This document shows positions 1-7,620 of a stretch of DNA of 33,606 nt, piece after piece; within the stretch, counting starts at the first letter, position 1; every line of letters begins with the position of its first letter. The notes under the pieces are model-generated. The model saw nothing but the letters and a program-made list of their open reading frames with translations, ran no database searches and was not told where the DNA came from. Origin of the DNA: Gammaproteobacteria bacterium (GTDB lineage: Bacteria; Pseudomonadota; Gammaproteobacteria; UBA1113); assembly GCA_021773305.1 (NCBI GenBank), contig JAJFKH010000071.1, positions 1 through 33,606 of the forward strand, in the 5' to 3' direction. The position numbers were made by a program, and so were the translations under genes.

Positions 1-517
1 TTATTCTTATCAGTCTGCGCTAGCTTATGCGGTTGTGATACTTGGAAAGAGATCTATTTATTTTCAAAAACCCAGGAAGCTTGGCTGAAAAACCATATTC
101 CATTGAAAAATGGAGTGTCCTCAGCAGACACCATAGCCCGAGTATTTTCATTAATTTCTCCGGAAGAATTTGAGCAAGCTTCTATGAAATAAGGCATGGA
201 GAAATCATTACCATTGATGGAAAAAGACTGCGAGGAAGTCACGGGGAAGGAAAAAAAGCGATTCAGATTCATATGGTAAGTGCTTTTGCTACCGAAGCTG
301 GCTTAGCACTGGCACAAGTCAAAATAGAAGATAAATCAAATGAAATAACCGCTGTCCCTGAATGACTCACAAACTTATTCTTAATGGCTGTATTGTGACC
401 CTTGATGCCATGGGATGTCAAAAGAAAATAGTGAAAAAAATAGTATAAAAAAAGGGGGATTATGTTATTTCCTTAAAAGGGAACCAAAGTAATTTACATG
501 AAGACGTTAAATTTTTT
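1..517 (+). pseudogene. ISAs1-family transposase, 5' part (decayed)
   Basis: The plus strand reads as broken pieces of an ISAs1-family (H-repeat-associated) transposase. Frame 1 from base 1 gives the N-terminal region (WLKNHIPLKNGVSSADTIAR, then VFSLISPEEFEQ) up to a stop at 190-192. The reading then shifts to another frame for the catalytic-core start (ITIDGKRLRGSHGEGKKAIQ) ending at a stop at 363-365. It resumes after a further shift with GCIVTLDAMGCQKK and DYVISLKGNQSNLHEDVKFF, again with an in-frame stop. The order and wording match the family, so this is one gene with several frameshifts and stops, not separate genes. The 5' end lies outside the window. Right after DVKFF the copy is cut by the IS1595-type transposon, and the rest is found beyond 3241. 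Confidence 0.85.
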
Positions 518-518
518 G
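511..518 (+). repeat. Left target-site duplication of the IS1595-type transposon
   Basis: ATTTTTTG lies immediately outside the left inverted repeat. The matching copy at the right end (3234-3241) is ATTTTTTT, so 7 of 8 bases agree. IS1595-family elements are known to duplicate 8 bp. The run of T makes the boundary slightly uncertain. Confidence 0.6.
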
Positions 519-540
519 GGGAGTTATATACTTTACTCCA
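519..540 (+). repeat. Left terminal inverted repeat
   Basis: Starts GGGAGTTATATACTTTACTC and continues CA. The reverse complement of 3212-3233 is the same except A for G at position 5. Confidence 0.88.
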
Positions 541-585
541 CCGCCAAATAATTATATAATGACCACATAAACGAGGGTTACTACC

Positions 586-1515
586 ATGTGCAAAGATACT
601 ATTTCAACATTCGAACTAATGCAAATGTTTCCAGACAATGAAGCTGCTAGGCTTTACATTGAAAAGAAACGCTGGAACGATAATGTTAAATGCCCATTAT
701 GCGGAAGTGATGAAAAGATTACAGCTAGAGGCGGTAAAAGGCTTGGTTACTATGTTTGTAAAAGCTGCTTTAAAGAATTTACAGTTAGAACAGGTACTAT
801 CTTTGAGCGTTCTCATATTCTATTAAACAAATGGTTGTTTGTTATTTATTTATTCGTTACCAGTAGAAAGGGTGTCTCAAGTCTCCAACTATCCAAAGAG
901 ATTGGTATTACACAAAAGTCAGCTTGGTATATGCTTCAAAGAATTAGAGAGGCTTGTGGTAAAGATGGTGGCGGTTTACTTGATAGTATCATTGAAATAG
1001 ACGAAACCTATATAGGTGGCAAAGAAAAAAACAAACATCAAAGCAAAAGAACACAAGGCACACAAAGTCGAAGCACTAAAACTAAAGTTGCTGTGGTTGG
1101 TTTAAAACAACGTGATGGTGAAGTTAGAGCTAAGTCATTTAAAAAGATTGATTCTATTTCCGTTCAAACTTACATTGACCAAAATGTAAGATCTGGTTCA
1201 ACTATATCAACTGATGAAGCTAGGTTTTATAAGTCCGTTAAAAGATATAGTAAGCTAATGGTTAACCATTCTGTAGGTGAGTTTGTTAATGGCATGGCAG
1301 GCACTAATGGAATTGAGAGTATGTGGGCAGTGTTAAAGCGCGGCTATTATGGTACATTTCACCACTTTACTAAAAAACATATTGACCGTTACGTTGATGA
1401 ATTTACTTTCAGATTGAATGAAGACAATGTGAAAATTCATACGCTAGACAGAATAAGCAGTCTATTATCTGGTGCATTTACAAAAACACTAACTTATAGA
1501 GAATTGGTGGCTTAA
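586..1515 (+). CDS. IS1595-family transposase
   Basis: 309 residues, the usual size for this family. It catalyses cut-and-paste or replicative movement of the surrounding element. The N-terminal part has a zinc ribbon with paired cysteines (C36-C39, CPLC; C58-C61, CKSC) followed by EFTVRTGTIFE, a typical start of IS1595 transposases. The catalytic core shows the first aspartate in IEIDETYIGG (D139), the second in ISTDEARFY (D210), and the third-residue region GTNGIESMWAVLKRGYYGTF (E244). The ATG is preceded by GAGG at a suitable distance. No frameshift or stop is seen, so it looks intact, unlike the ISAs1 copy around it. The next gene starts at the base after its stop codon. Confidence 0.92.
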   Translation: MCKDTISTFELMQMFPDNEAARLYIEKKRWNDNVKCPLCGSDEKITARGGKRLGYYVCKSCFKEFTVRTGTIFERSHILLNKWLFVIYLFVTSRKGVSSLQLSKEIGITQKSAWYMLQRIREACGKDGGGLLDSIIEIDETYIGGKEKNKHQSKRTQGTQSRSTKTKVAVVGLKQRDGEVRAKSFKKIDSISVQTYIDQNVRSGSTISTDEARFYKSVKRYSKLMVNHSVGEFVNGMAGTNGIESMWAVLKRGYYGTFHHFTKKHIDRYVDEFTFRLNEDNVKIHTLDRISSLLSGAFTKTLTYRELVA

Positions 1516-2481
1516 ATGAGTTTAGAAATTTTAGATAATGCTTTAGATCAAGTTTTTGAGCATGGCAATCATGATAGCAACAGTAAGTTTACATTTGTTG
1601 ATCTTTTTGCTGGTATAGGTGGGTTTCATCAAGCCGCAAAAAGTCTAGGTGGTAAGTGTGTTTTTGCCTGTGAAATCGATAATAACGCAAGATTGGCTTA
1701 TGAAAACAACTATAAGATAGAGCCAGAATCAGATATAACAGCTATAAATGAACATGATGTTCCAGAACATGACATTTTACTAGCGGGATTCCCTTGTCAG
1801 CCGTTTAGCATAATAGGCAACAGACTTGGATTTGATGATATTAGAGGAACCTTGTTTTTTGATATTGTTAGAATTTTAAAAGCAAAAAAGCCGACAGTGC
1901 TTGTACTTGAAAATGTAAAACAACTATATAGCCACAATAAAGGTAAAACATTAAAAACAATTCTTACAACCTTGGAATCGATTGGATATTCTGTGCATTG
2001 TAAGGTATTAAACGCATTAGATTATGGCCTGCCTCAAAAAAGAGAGCGAACTATTGTTGTTGGCTTTTTAGAGAATGTTATTTTTAAGTTTCCAAAACCG
2101 ATAAAACAAAAACCTTTAGATAAGATATTGGAATCTGATTCCGTTGTTGATGAAAAACACTTTGCGAGCGAGAGGATACAAGCCAAAAGGAAAGCATTAC
2201 ATAAAAGCAAACATAAGGTTTCTATATGGCACGAAAACAAAAGCGGTAATATTTCAAGCTATCCATATTCACGCGCTTTAAGAGCTGGGGCATCTTACAA
2301 TTATTTGTTGGTGAATGGTAAGAGGCGATTAACGCCTAGAGAGATGTTGAGATTGCAAGGTTTTCCTGACAGTTTTGAGATAGTTTGTAATGATAGCCAA
2401 ACCAGAAAACAGGCTGGTAATGCTGTGCCAGTTCCTATGATTAAATCTGTGCTGGTGGAGGTTCTTGATGCAATATCCTAA
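1516..2481 (+). CDS. DNA (cytosine-5) methyltransferase
   Basis: 321 residues, a typical short type II m5C methyltransferase. It would transfer a methyl group from S-adenosylmethionine to cytosine in a target site and protect DNA from the adjacent nuclease. Motifs appear in canonical order: FAGIGG (residues 31-36, cofactor binding), GFPCQPFS with catalytic Cys94, LENV (motif VI), GLPQKRERT (motif VIII), RLTPREMLRLQGFP (motif IX) and QAGNAVPV (motif X). The target-recognition region between motifs VIII and IX is short and does not reveal the recognised sequence. Its ATG directly abuts the transposase TAA, so translation is probably coupled, and the downstream nuclease gene overlaps its end by 14 bp. 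It is a passenger of the transposon. Confidence 0.93.
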   Translation: MSLEILDNALDQVFEHGNHDSNSKFTFVDLFAGIGGFHQAAKSLGGKCVFACEIDNNARLAYENNYKIEPESDITAINEHDVPEHDILLAGFPCQPFSIIGNRLGFDDIRGTLFFDIVRILKAKKPTVLVLENVKQLYSHNKGKTLKTILTTLESIGYSVHCKVLNALDYGLPQKRERTIVVGFLENVIFKFPKPIKQKPLDKILESDSVVDEKHFASERIQAKRKALHKSKHKVSIWHENKSGNISSYPYSRALRAGASYNYLLVNGKRRLTPREMLRLQGFPDSFEIVCNDSQTRKQAGNAVPVPMIKSVLVEVLDAIS

Positions 2482-3250
2482 ATTAAGGGACAGTAAAAAA
2501 CGTACAGGTAAAGACCACTATCCGCTAGGTGATATCCCAAATTCAGTAATAAAAGATATAGGCAAATGGGTAGCATATTCGTTTGCAGTTGGTAAAAGCG
2601 ATATAAACGGGGCGGATTGGGGAGATATTTTTGCAAACGCTATTGAGGGGGATCATTTAAACAGCCCTTTAGGATTAGCGGACGTTGTAAAAGATGGTAT
2701 GGCGTGGTCTGTAAAATCTGTTAAGCAAAACAAACCGTTTGAGTGTAACAAAATACGGATTATATCTGGCAGGTGCTCACCCGATTATTCCTACGGGATA
2801 AATGACCCACACATCGATATTGAGGCTACTGGAAGAGCTGTCCTTGGAATATGGAATGAGAGGGTTAATATAGCAAAAGATCATTATGAGCCATTAAGAT
2901 CATCCACCCTAATTAGGAATCCCAATGCATTAGAATTTTGTATTTATGAGCATGAAATACATAGGTTTAATACAAAAGACTATAAATGGGAAGTGAATAA
3001 AAATGGAAATTTTAACGGCTATCGTATCTCAGACGATAAACATGTTTTCACATGGCAGCCTCATGGAGCGCAATTTACCATAATATATGACGTGCCTATA
3101 TCATCAACAAAATTCAAAGTTAAAAGGCCACCGATACTAGACTTTGCAAAAACCTTAGATCAAATTGGTTTTGATGATTCGTGGGTTTTGATGATTCGTG
3201 GGTTACAATATTGGAGTAAAGTATATAATTCCCATTTTTTTAACACATGA
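2468..3250 (+). CDS. Putative type II restriction endonuclease, C-terminus altered
   Basis: 260 residues from the ATG at 2468, which follows GGAGG by six bases and overlaps the methyltransferase stop. I infer a restriction enzyme from its position as partner of an m5C methyltransferase. A plausible PD-(D/E)xK-like core has E60, D72 and the strand AWSVKSVK (residues 79-86). There is no closer family that I recognise. The last codons are unusual. A 17-bp tandem duplication at 3169-3202 shifts the frame. Without it the protein would end FDDSWVTILE with a stop inside the transposon's right inverted repeat. With it, translation runs about 20 residues further and past the end of the element into ISAs1 debris. 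The tail is therefore probably a recent mutation; activity is uncertain. Confidence 0.65.
   Translation: MQYPKLRDSKKRTGKDHYPLGDIPNSVIKDIGKWVAYSFAVGKSDINGADWGDIFANAIEGDHLNSPLGLADVVKDGMAWSVKSVKQNKPFECNKIRIISGRCSPDYSYGINDPHIDIEATGRAVLGIWNERVNIAKDHYEPLRSSTLIRNPNALEFCIYEHEIHRFNTKDYKWEVNKNGNFNGYRISDDKHVFTWQPHGAQFTIIYDVPISSTKFKVKRPPILDFAKTLDQIGFDDSWVLMIRGLQYWSKVYNSHFFNT
3169..3202 (+). repeat. 17-bp perfect tandem duplication at the nuclease 3' end
   Basis: TTTTGATGATTCGTGGG occurs twice in direct succession (3169-3185 and 3186-3202). Because 17 is not a multiple of three, it shifts the reading frame of the nuclease gene close to its natural stop. Confidence 0.92.
3212..3233 (-). repeat. Right terminal inverted repeat
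   Basis: Plus strand begins TGGAGTAAAGTATATAATTC and ends CC. It is the inverted copy of 519-540 with one mismatch. It contains the TAA that I infer was the original stop of the nuclease gene. Confidence 0.88.
3234..3241 (+). repeat. Right target-site duplication
   Basis: ATTTTTTT follows the right inverted repeat and matches 511-518 at 7 of 8 bases. ISAs1 coding sequence resumes immediately after it. Confidence 0.6.
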
Positions 3251-3520
3251 ACATGAGAACGATTTTTCTCACTGTCCTCATGATTATTATGAAACAACAG
3301 AAAAAGGGCATGGTCGAGTCGAAATTCGACGTTATTGGGTGACAGATAATATTCAATGGTTGGAACAACGATCCGAGTGGGTTGGTCTACAAAGCATTGG
3401 GCTGTGGAAAATAACTTACATTGGCAGCTTGAAGGGAAAACGGAAAAAAGCTGGCTGGGATCGTGACTATTTGCTTCAATTATTGGCTATTTTGTTCAAA
3501 TTTTAATGCGGCGGCCCTGG
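3242..3520 (+). pseudogene. ISAs1-family transposase, 3' part (decayed)
   Basis: The ISAs1 transposase resumes right after the inserted transposon with HEHENDFSHCPHDYYETTEK and GHGRVEIRRYWVTD, the natural continuation of the DVKFF segment before the insertion. After GLQSIG the sequence jumps directly to WAVENNLHWQ, read in a different frame, then to KRKKAGWDRDYLLQLL, which is the family's C-terminus. So there are internal deletions as well as frameshifts. The stop is at 3504-3506. The bases just after it (GCGGCGGCCCTG, 3508-3519) look like the right end of an ISAs1 element, although the left end is outside the window and cannot be compared. Confidence 0.8.
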
Positions 3521-3851
3521 GGATAAGATCGTCTAAATTTTAGCATTGCCTACCATTAAGCGAAAGACTAGAGGCCTTGCTGTATACTTAATGCTTTACC
3601 GCTTAATTGAAAAAAACGGTGCCAAGTATATAATTGTCACAGGCTAACAACAGCTATTGAGAAACAGGTGTGCAGTGAGCCAGAAAAACTTGTTTCTAGA
3701 GCTAAAACTCTGAACAATAGATTGCGACAAGAACGGCGAAGTGTTCAATACTCTTCCGACTCAAGCCTTTATAGCTATTAGAATCGGTGCGTTTATGCTT
3801 TTGCTCTTTGTTAATTTGAAATTAAAATACTGTATATTAAGGATAACAAAC
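3521..3851. other. Gene-poor stretch with possible decayed coding sequence
   Basis: No intact gene is visible. Two plus-strand open blocks in different frames lie end to end: 3540-3647 (containing GLAVYLMLYRLIEKNGAKYI) and 3641-3781 (containing EKQVCSEPEKLVSRAKTLNN). Their abutting arrangement suggests one frameshifted gene remnant, but I do not recognise the family. The last part, 3782-3851, is the leader of the radical SAM gene, including the ribosome-binding sequence AAGGA. Confidence 0.4.
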
Positions 3852-5282
3852 ATGAGAAGGTTACTATTGGCATCACTGGACTGGGTTCGACCGAAAGATC
3901 CACCATTATCTTTGGGCCATGCATCTATTGTTGCTAATTTTATGAAACGAAACCTCTCTGTCCTACCCCGAAGTTGGTCAGTAAATACATCTGATTTTGA
4001 CGAAAAAAAAGTGATTAATTTTGCAATGCAGCATGCAGATAGCAATACAGATTTTGCGCTAGGTGCTTTTGTCTGGAATGAGTCTTACACTCAAAAAATT
4101 ATTACGAAATTAAAAGAAAATAATTTTCCTGGAAGAATCATCTTGGGTGGGCCACAAATAAGTTATGTCAAACCAAGTAATTCCATCAATATTGAGTCAT
4201 ACTATCCACAAGCTGATATTTTTGTTCGAGGATATGCTGAGCAAGCCCTTGCAAATTTGATGGCATCTAAAAGTAACTCCCCTATTATTCCAGGCATTCA
4301 TTATGCAGGGAAGCCTGATTTAGGATTTTCGGCATCCATCACATTAGAGGAATTGCCTTCACCATTTTTGACAGACACCATTAAACCCCAGCCATTTATT
4401 CGCTGGGAAACTCAGAGAGGCTGCCCGTTTCGTTGTTCCTTTTGCCAGCATAGAGAATCGGATACAAGCATGGTGCGACGACAATTTCCAGAAGATCGAA
4501 TTTTCAAAGAAGCCAAGTGGATCACAGACCATCCAATTATTTCTGATATAGCAGTTTTAGATCCAACATTTAATTCAGGGCCACAGTACATATCAATACT
4601 AAACGCATTAGCTGCGGGGAAATATAGTGGAAAGCTGGCTCTACAGTGCCGTCCAGAAATGGTAAGGCAAGAATTTCTTAATGCAGTAAAAGAGCTTAAT
4701 AAAACTGCAAATGTTGTTTTAGAATTTGGGCTACAAACGATTCATAAAGATGAGTGGATGTTGATCCAGCGTCCAACAAACTTAAAAAAAGTAACCCGTG
4801 TGCTTGAAGAAGCAAAAAGACTCGATATTTCCGTAGAAGTCTCTCTCATCTTTGGCTTGCCTAAGCAGACACTCGCTTCATTTAAGGAAAGCATTGCTTA
4901 TTGTAAACAGTTAGGAGTGCCTACCATTCATGCATTCCCACTAATGCTTCTAAGAGGGACTCCACTTTATGAACAAAAAGGAGAACTGGGTCTAGTTGAG
5001 TCAAATGAACCGGTTTCACCTTCAATTGATCGACAACAGCAAGGCATATCTCATGTTGTATCATCGCCAAGCTTTAGTTACTCTGATTGGCGGAGAATGG
5101 TTCAAATTTCGGAAAATCTTCAGCAATATAATGCCAATAATCAAGGAAAATGGCGGAGCGCCAACATCGCGCATCAAAACATATTTCATACAAACAATAA
5201 AAAATTGTCAGACAAAAGGAGTAATAGTCAAGAGAAATCCGTTATGCCAAACGATGAATTTAATCCGAATGTCTCATGCTAA
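3852..5282 (+). CDS. B12-binding-domain-type radical SAM protein
   Basis: 476 residues from the ATG at 3852, chosen because AAGGA precedes it and because family-like sequence starts here; upstream in-frame codons look like leader. The N-terminal half resembles a cobalamin-binding-type Rossmann domain (GRIILGGPQISY, then ADIFVRGYAEQALANLM). The radical SAM core starts near residue 184 with the CxxxCxxC cluster motif RGCPFRCSFC (C191, C195, C198), which binds a 4Fe-4S cluster and S-adenosylmethionine. Later blocks (VLEFGLQTIHKDEW, SLIFGLPKQT, FPLMLLRGTPLYEQ) are typical of the Elp3/MiaB-like core fold. The substrate cannot be deduced. It stands alone: the left neighbour is mobile-element debris and the right neighbour, dapF, converges and overlaps by 9 bp. 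Good confidence in family, none in function. Confidence 0.8.
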   Translation: MRRLLLASLDWVRPKDPPLSLGHASIVANFMKRNLSVLPRSWSVNTSDFDEKKVINFAMQHADSNTDFALGAFVWNESYTQKIITKLKENNFPGRIILGGPQISYVKPSNSINIESYYPQADIFVRGYAEQALANLMASKSNSPIIPGIHYAGKPDLGFSASITLEELPSPFLTDTIKPQPFIRWETQRGCPFRCSFCQHRESDTSMVRRQFPEDRIFKEAKWITDHPIISDIAVLDPTFNSGPQYISILNALAAGKYSGKLALQCRPEMVRQEFLNAVKELNKTANVVLEFGLQTIHKDEWMLIQRPTNLKKVTRVLEEAKRLDISVEVSLIFGLPKQTLASFKESIAYCKQLGVPTIHAFPLMLLRGTPLYEQKGELGLVESNEPVSPSIDRQQQGISHVVSSPSFSYSDWRRMVQISENLQQYNANNQGKWRSANIAHQNIFHTNNKKLSDKRSNSQEKSVMPNDEFNPNVSC

Positions 5283-6167
5283 GCTGGGTAACTCGATTTG
5301 CCCCTGATAGACATGTTCTGCGGGGCCTGTCATGAAAACTGGATGGTCACTTCCCTGCCAACTGACTGTCAATTGACCTCCAGGCAAGTTCACTAAAACC
5401 GTATCCTCTAAGACCTCATGAAGCTGCCCTGCAACGACTGCCGCGCAAGCTCCTGTGCCACAAGCCAAGGTTTCACCCACACCTCGCTCTAATACTCGCA
5501 ATGCAATTTCACGGGGAGAAATAATTTCCATAAATCCCACATTCACACCTTGAGGAAAATCAGATAGCTGGCTAATTTCTCGACCAATGGTTTGCAAAGG
5601 TGCGGTTTTCACATCATCCACTATCAAAACACAATGAGGGTTCCCCATGGATAATACACTCGTGGCCACCGTCTTTTGACTCAACGCGAGCAAATACGTT
5701 GTTGATTGTTCTTTGGCTAAAAAAGGTACTCTTTTCGGTTCTAAGCAAGGACGCCCCATATTCACCGTGACTTGACCATCATCTTCCATCTTCAGGGTAA
5801 TCATTCCCCCTAGGGTACTCACTTGAAAACATCGCTTATCAGTCAGATTATGGCTCAAGACAAATTGAGCAAAACAGCGCGCCCCATTACCACATTGCTC
5901 TACTTCTTCGCCATCGGCATTAAAAATTCGGTAACAAAAATCAACGCCTTCTCTATCCCCAGGTTCCACCAATAGAAGTTGATCAAACCCGACACCCCGA
6001 TGGCGTTGACTCCATTGCCAAATGCATTCTGGGGTGAGTGACACCTGTTGGTTCACACCATCGATAACCATAAAATCATTACCCAAACCATGCATCTTGC
6101 TAAATGTTATACTTGGCGCGGGTAGAATTTCTGCACTGCTGAATTTTTCATACTGATGAATTTTCAT
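5274..6167 (-). CDS. dapF: Diaminopimelate epimerase
   Basis: 297 residues. It converts LL- to meso-diaminopimelate in the cytoplasm, for lysine and peptidoglycan synthesis. Both active-site cysteines are present in their signatures: EQCGNGARC (C92) and GETLACGTGAC (C236). The conserved opening FSKMHGLGNDFMVIDG starts at residue 22, so the protein has an N-terminal extension of about 21 residues compared with most relatives. The ATG at 6167 lacks an obvious ribosome-binding sequence, and the internal ATG of SKMHGLG would be too late to retain the conserved strand, so the exact start is not certain. It lies 82 bp downstream of lysA on the same strand, the usual partnership. Confidence 0.95.
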   Translation of the reverse strand: MKIHQYEKFSSAEILPAPSITFSKMHGLGNDFMVIDGVNQQVSLTPECIWQWSQRHRGVGFDQLLLVEPGDREGVDFCYRIFNADGEEVEQCGNGARCFAQFVLSHNLTDKRCFQVSTLGGMITLKMEDDGQVTVNMGRPCLEPKRVPFLAKEQSTTYLLALSQKTVATSVLSMGNPHCVLIVDDVKTAPLQTIGREISQLSDFPQGVNVGFMEIISPREIALRVLERGVGETLACGTGACAAVVAGQLHEVLEDTVLVNLPGGQLTVSWQGSDHPVFMTGPAEHVYQGQIELPSLA

Positions 6168-6177
6168 TTTTTAACGT

Positions 6178-6209
6178 CCAGATTGCGTTTAGAGTTGAAT
6201 ACAATCTGG
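6178..6209. other. Inverted repeat between lysA and dapF
   Basis: CCAGATTG and CAATCTGG form a perfect 8-bp stem separated by 16 bases, just upstream of the dapF start. There is no T-run after it in either direction, so it is not a standard terminator. It may affect dapF translation or mRNA stability; this is only a structural observation. Confidence 0.35.
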
Positions 6210-6249
6210 AATGCTAAAAACGGCAATCCTACCCGCGACAAGTATGTCG

Positions 6250-7497
6250 TCATGGCAACACGCTTTCTGATTCATAAAGTTCTTCTATGGTTTCTCGGCG
6301 ACGAATTAAATGTATATTATCACCATCCACCATCACTTCTGCAGGCCGTAACCGACTATTATAATTAGAACTCATGGTAAATCCATAAGCTCCCGCAGAG
6401 CGAACCGCGAGCAAGTCTCCTGGCTCTACCGCTAATTGACGATCTTTACCTAGAAAATCTGCGGTTTCACAGATAGGCCCCACCACATCATAACAATTTT
6501 TATCCTTATCAGACCGAGGTTTTATCGGAAGGATATCTTGCCACGCTTGATATAATGCAGGGCGGAGTAAATCATTCATTGCACCATCAACAATAATAAA
6601 ATGCTTATCTCGGGTGTGCTTTAGATATTGCACCTGGGTCACTAAAATACCTGCATTGGCGGCAATAGCTCGGCCAGGCTCTAGAATAATTTCTAATGTT
6701 TTGGGTTCTAAACGATTCAGTAACGCTGCTGCATGCTCAGAAGGTTCCGGTGGATTTTCATCTTTGTAACGCACTCCCAAACCACCACCGAGATCAAGAT
6801 GTTCAATATGAATGTCCAATTTGTCTAATTCATCAACTAAGTTAACCAATTCATCCAAACTTTCAAGAAACGGATCTAACTCGGTTAATTGAGAGCCAAT
6901 ATGACAATCAATACCCTTAATTGCAATATGTGATAACTGAGCAGCCTCTTGAAACAACGGTAACGACTCATGAATAGGGATCCCAAATTTATTTTCTTTT
7001 AATCCTGTAGAAATATAAGGATGGGTTTTGGCATCCACATCCGGGTTAATTCGCAAAGACACAGGAGCCACTTTATCTAACCCCTTTGCAACCTCGTTGA
7101 GTAAGATTAACTCTGCTTCAGATTCCACGTTAAAGCAATAGATATTTAACGTTAGCGCCCGACGCATTTCATCCGCTCGCTTACCAACGCCGGAGAATAC
7201 AATTTGATTCGGCTCGCCACCCGCTGCCAAGACCCGTTCTAGCTCGCCAACGGAAACAATATCAAAACCTGAACCAAGACGTGCGAATAAATTTAAAACG
7301 GCAAGATTAGAGTTAGCTTTCACGGAATAGCAGATTTTATGAGGATGATCACCCAACGCATTATCAAAAGCGTGCCAATGACGCTCTAAGGTTGCCCGGG
7401 AATAGATATAACAAGGGCTACCCCATTGTTCAATAATTTTTGCAACAGGAACATTCTCTGCATAATACTCACCGTTTTTGTAAGAAAAATAGTCCAT
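6250..7497 (-). CDS. lysA: Diaminopimelate decarboxylase
   Basis: 415 residues, the normal length. It decarboxylates meso-diaminopimelate to L-lysine using pyridoxal phosphate. The cofactor lysine is K60 in ICYSVKANSNLAVL. Other family marks are IDCHIGSQL, the glycine-rich phosphate-binding loop HLDLGGGLGVRY, LEPGRAIAANAG and VVGPICETADFLGKDR (catalytic Cys from the partner subunit). An AGGT sequence lies about eight bases before the ATG. It precedes dapF on the same strand with an 82-bp gap. The small lipoprotein gene that often accompanies lysA is not in the 123 bp upstream, but a gene of that type is found at 10386-10499. Confidence 0.96.
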   Translation of the reverse strand: MDYFSYKNGEYYAENVPVAKIIEQWGSPCYIYSRATLERHWHAFDNALGDHPHKICYSVKANSNLAVLNLFARLGSGFDIVSVGELERVLAAGGEPNQIVFSGVGKRADEMRRALTLNIYCFNVESEAELILLNEVAKGLDKVAPVSLRINPDVDAKTHPYISTGLKENKFGIPIHESLPLFQEAAQLSHIAIKGIDCHIGSQLTELDPFLESLDELVNLVDELDKLDIHIEHLDLGGGLGVRYKDENPPEPSEHAAALLNRLEPKTLEIILEPGRAIAANAGILVTQVQYLKHTRDKHFIIVDGAMNDLLRPALYQAWQDILPIKPRSDKDKNCYDVVGPICETADFLGKDRQLAVEPGDLLAVRSAGAYGFTMSSNYNSRLRPAEVMVDGDNIHLIRRRETIEELYESESVLP

Positions 7498-7620
7498 TTC
7501 AATACCTGAAGATCGTTAATATTCTCTGACTGTAAGCTACAGAGTATAGCTAATCTTAGGCGGGCTGTCATATTAGCTGATATGCGCTGTAAACCGTAGT
7601 AAAAGCAGCTTGCGATCACT

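Larger units (their letters stand above)
519..3233 (+). mobile_element. IS1595-family transposon carrying a restriction-modification pair
   Basis: A 2.7-kb element is bounded by inverted repeats at 519-540 and 3212-3233 (21 of 22 bases identical) and by an imperfect 8-bp direct repeat. It contains an IS1595-type transposase, then a C5-cytosine methyltransferase starting directly after the transposase stop codon, then a putative restriction enzyme overlapping the methyltransferase end. All three are on one strand and translationally linked, so they may be expressed from the transposase promoter. It sits inside a decayed ISAs1 transposase gene, so it arrived after that element. IS1595 transposons with passenger genes are known as a group; I do not recognise this specific one. 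Boundaries are read directly from the sequence; mobility is inferred. Confidence 0.85.

Noticed and set aside
5270-5282. CaaX-like ending on the radical SAM protein (NVSC)
   Set aside because: The final tetrapeptide is not Cys-aliphatic-aliphatic-X; the cysteine is the last residue.
4996-5307. A 103-residue plus-strand open frame overlapping the radical SAM gene end
   Set aside because: It lies in another frame of a well-supported gene, lacks any recognisable domain and has no ribosome-binding sequence.
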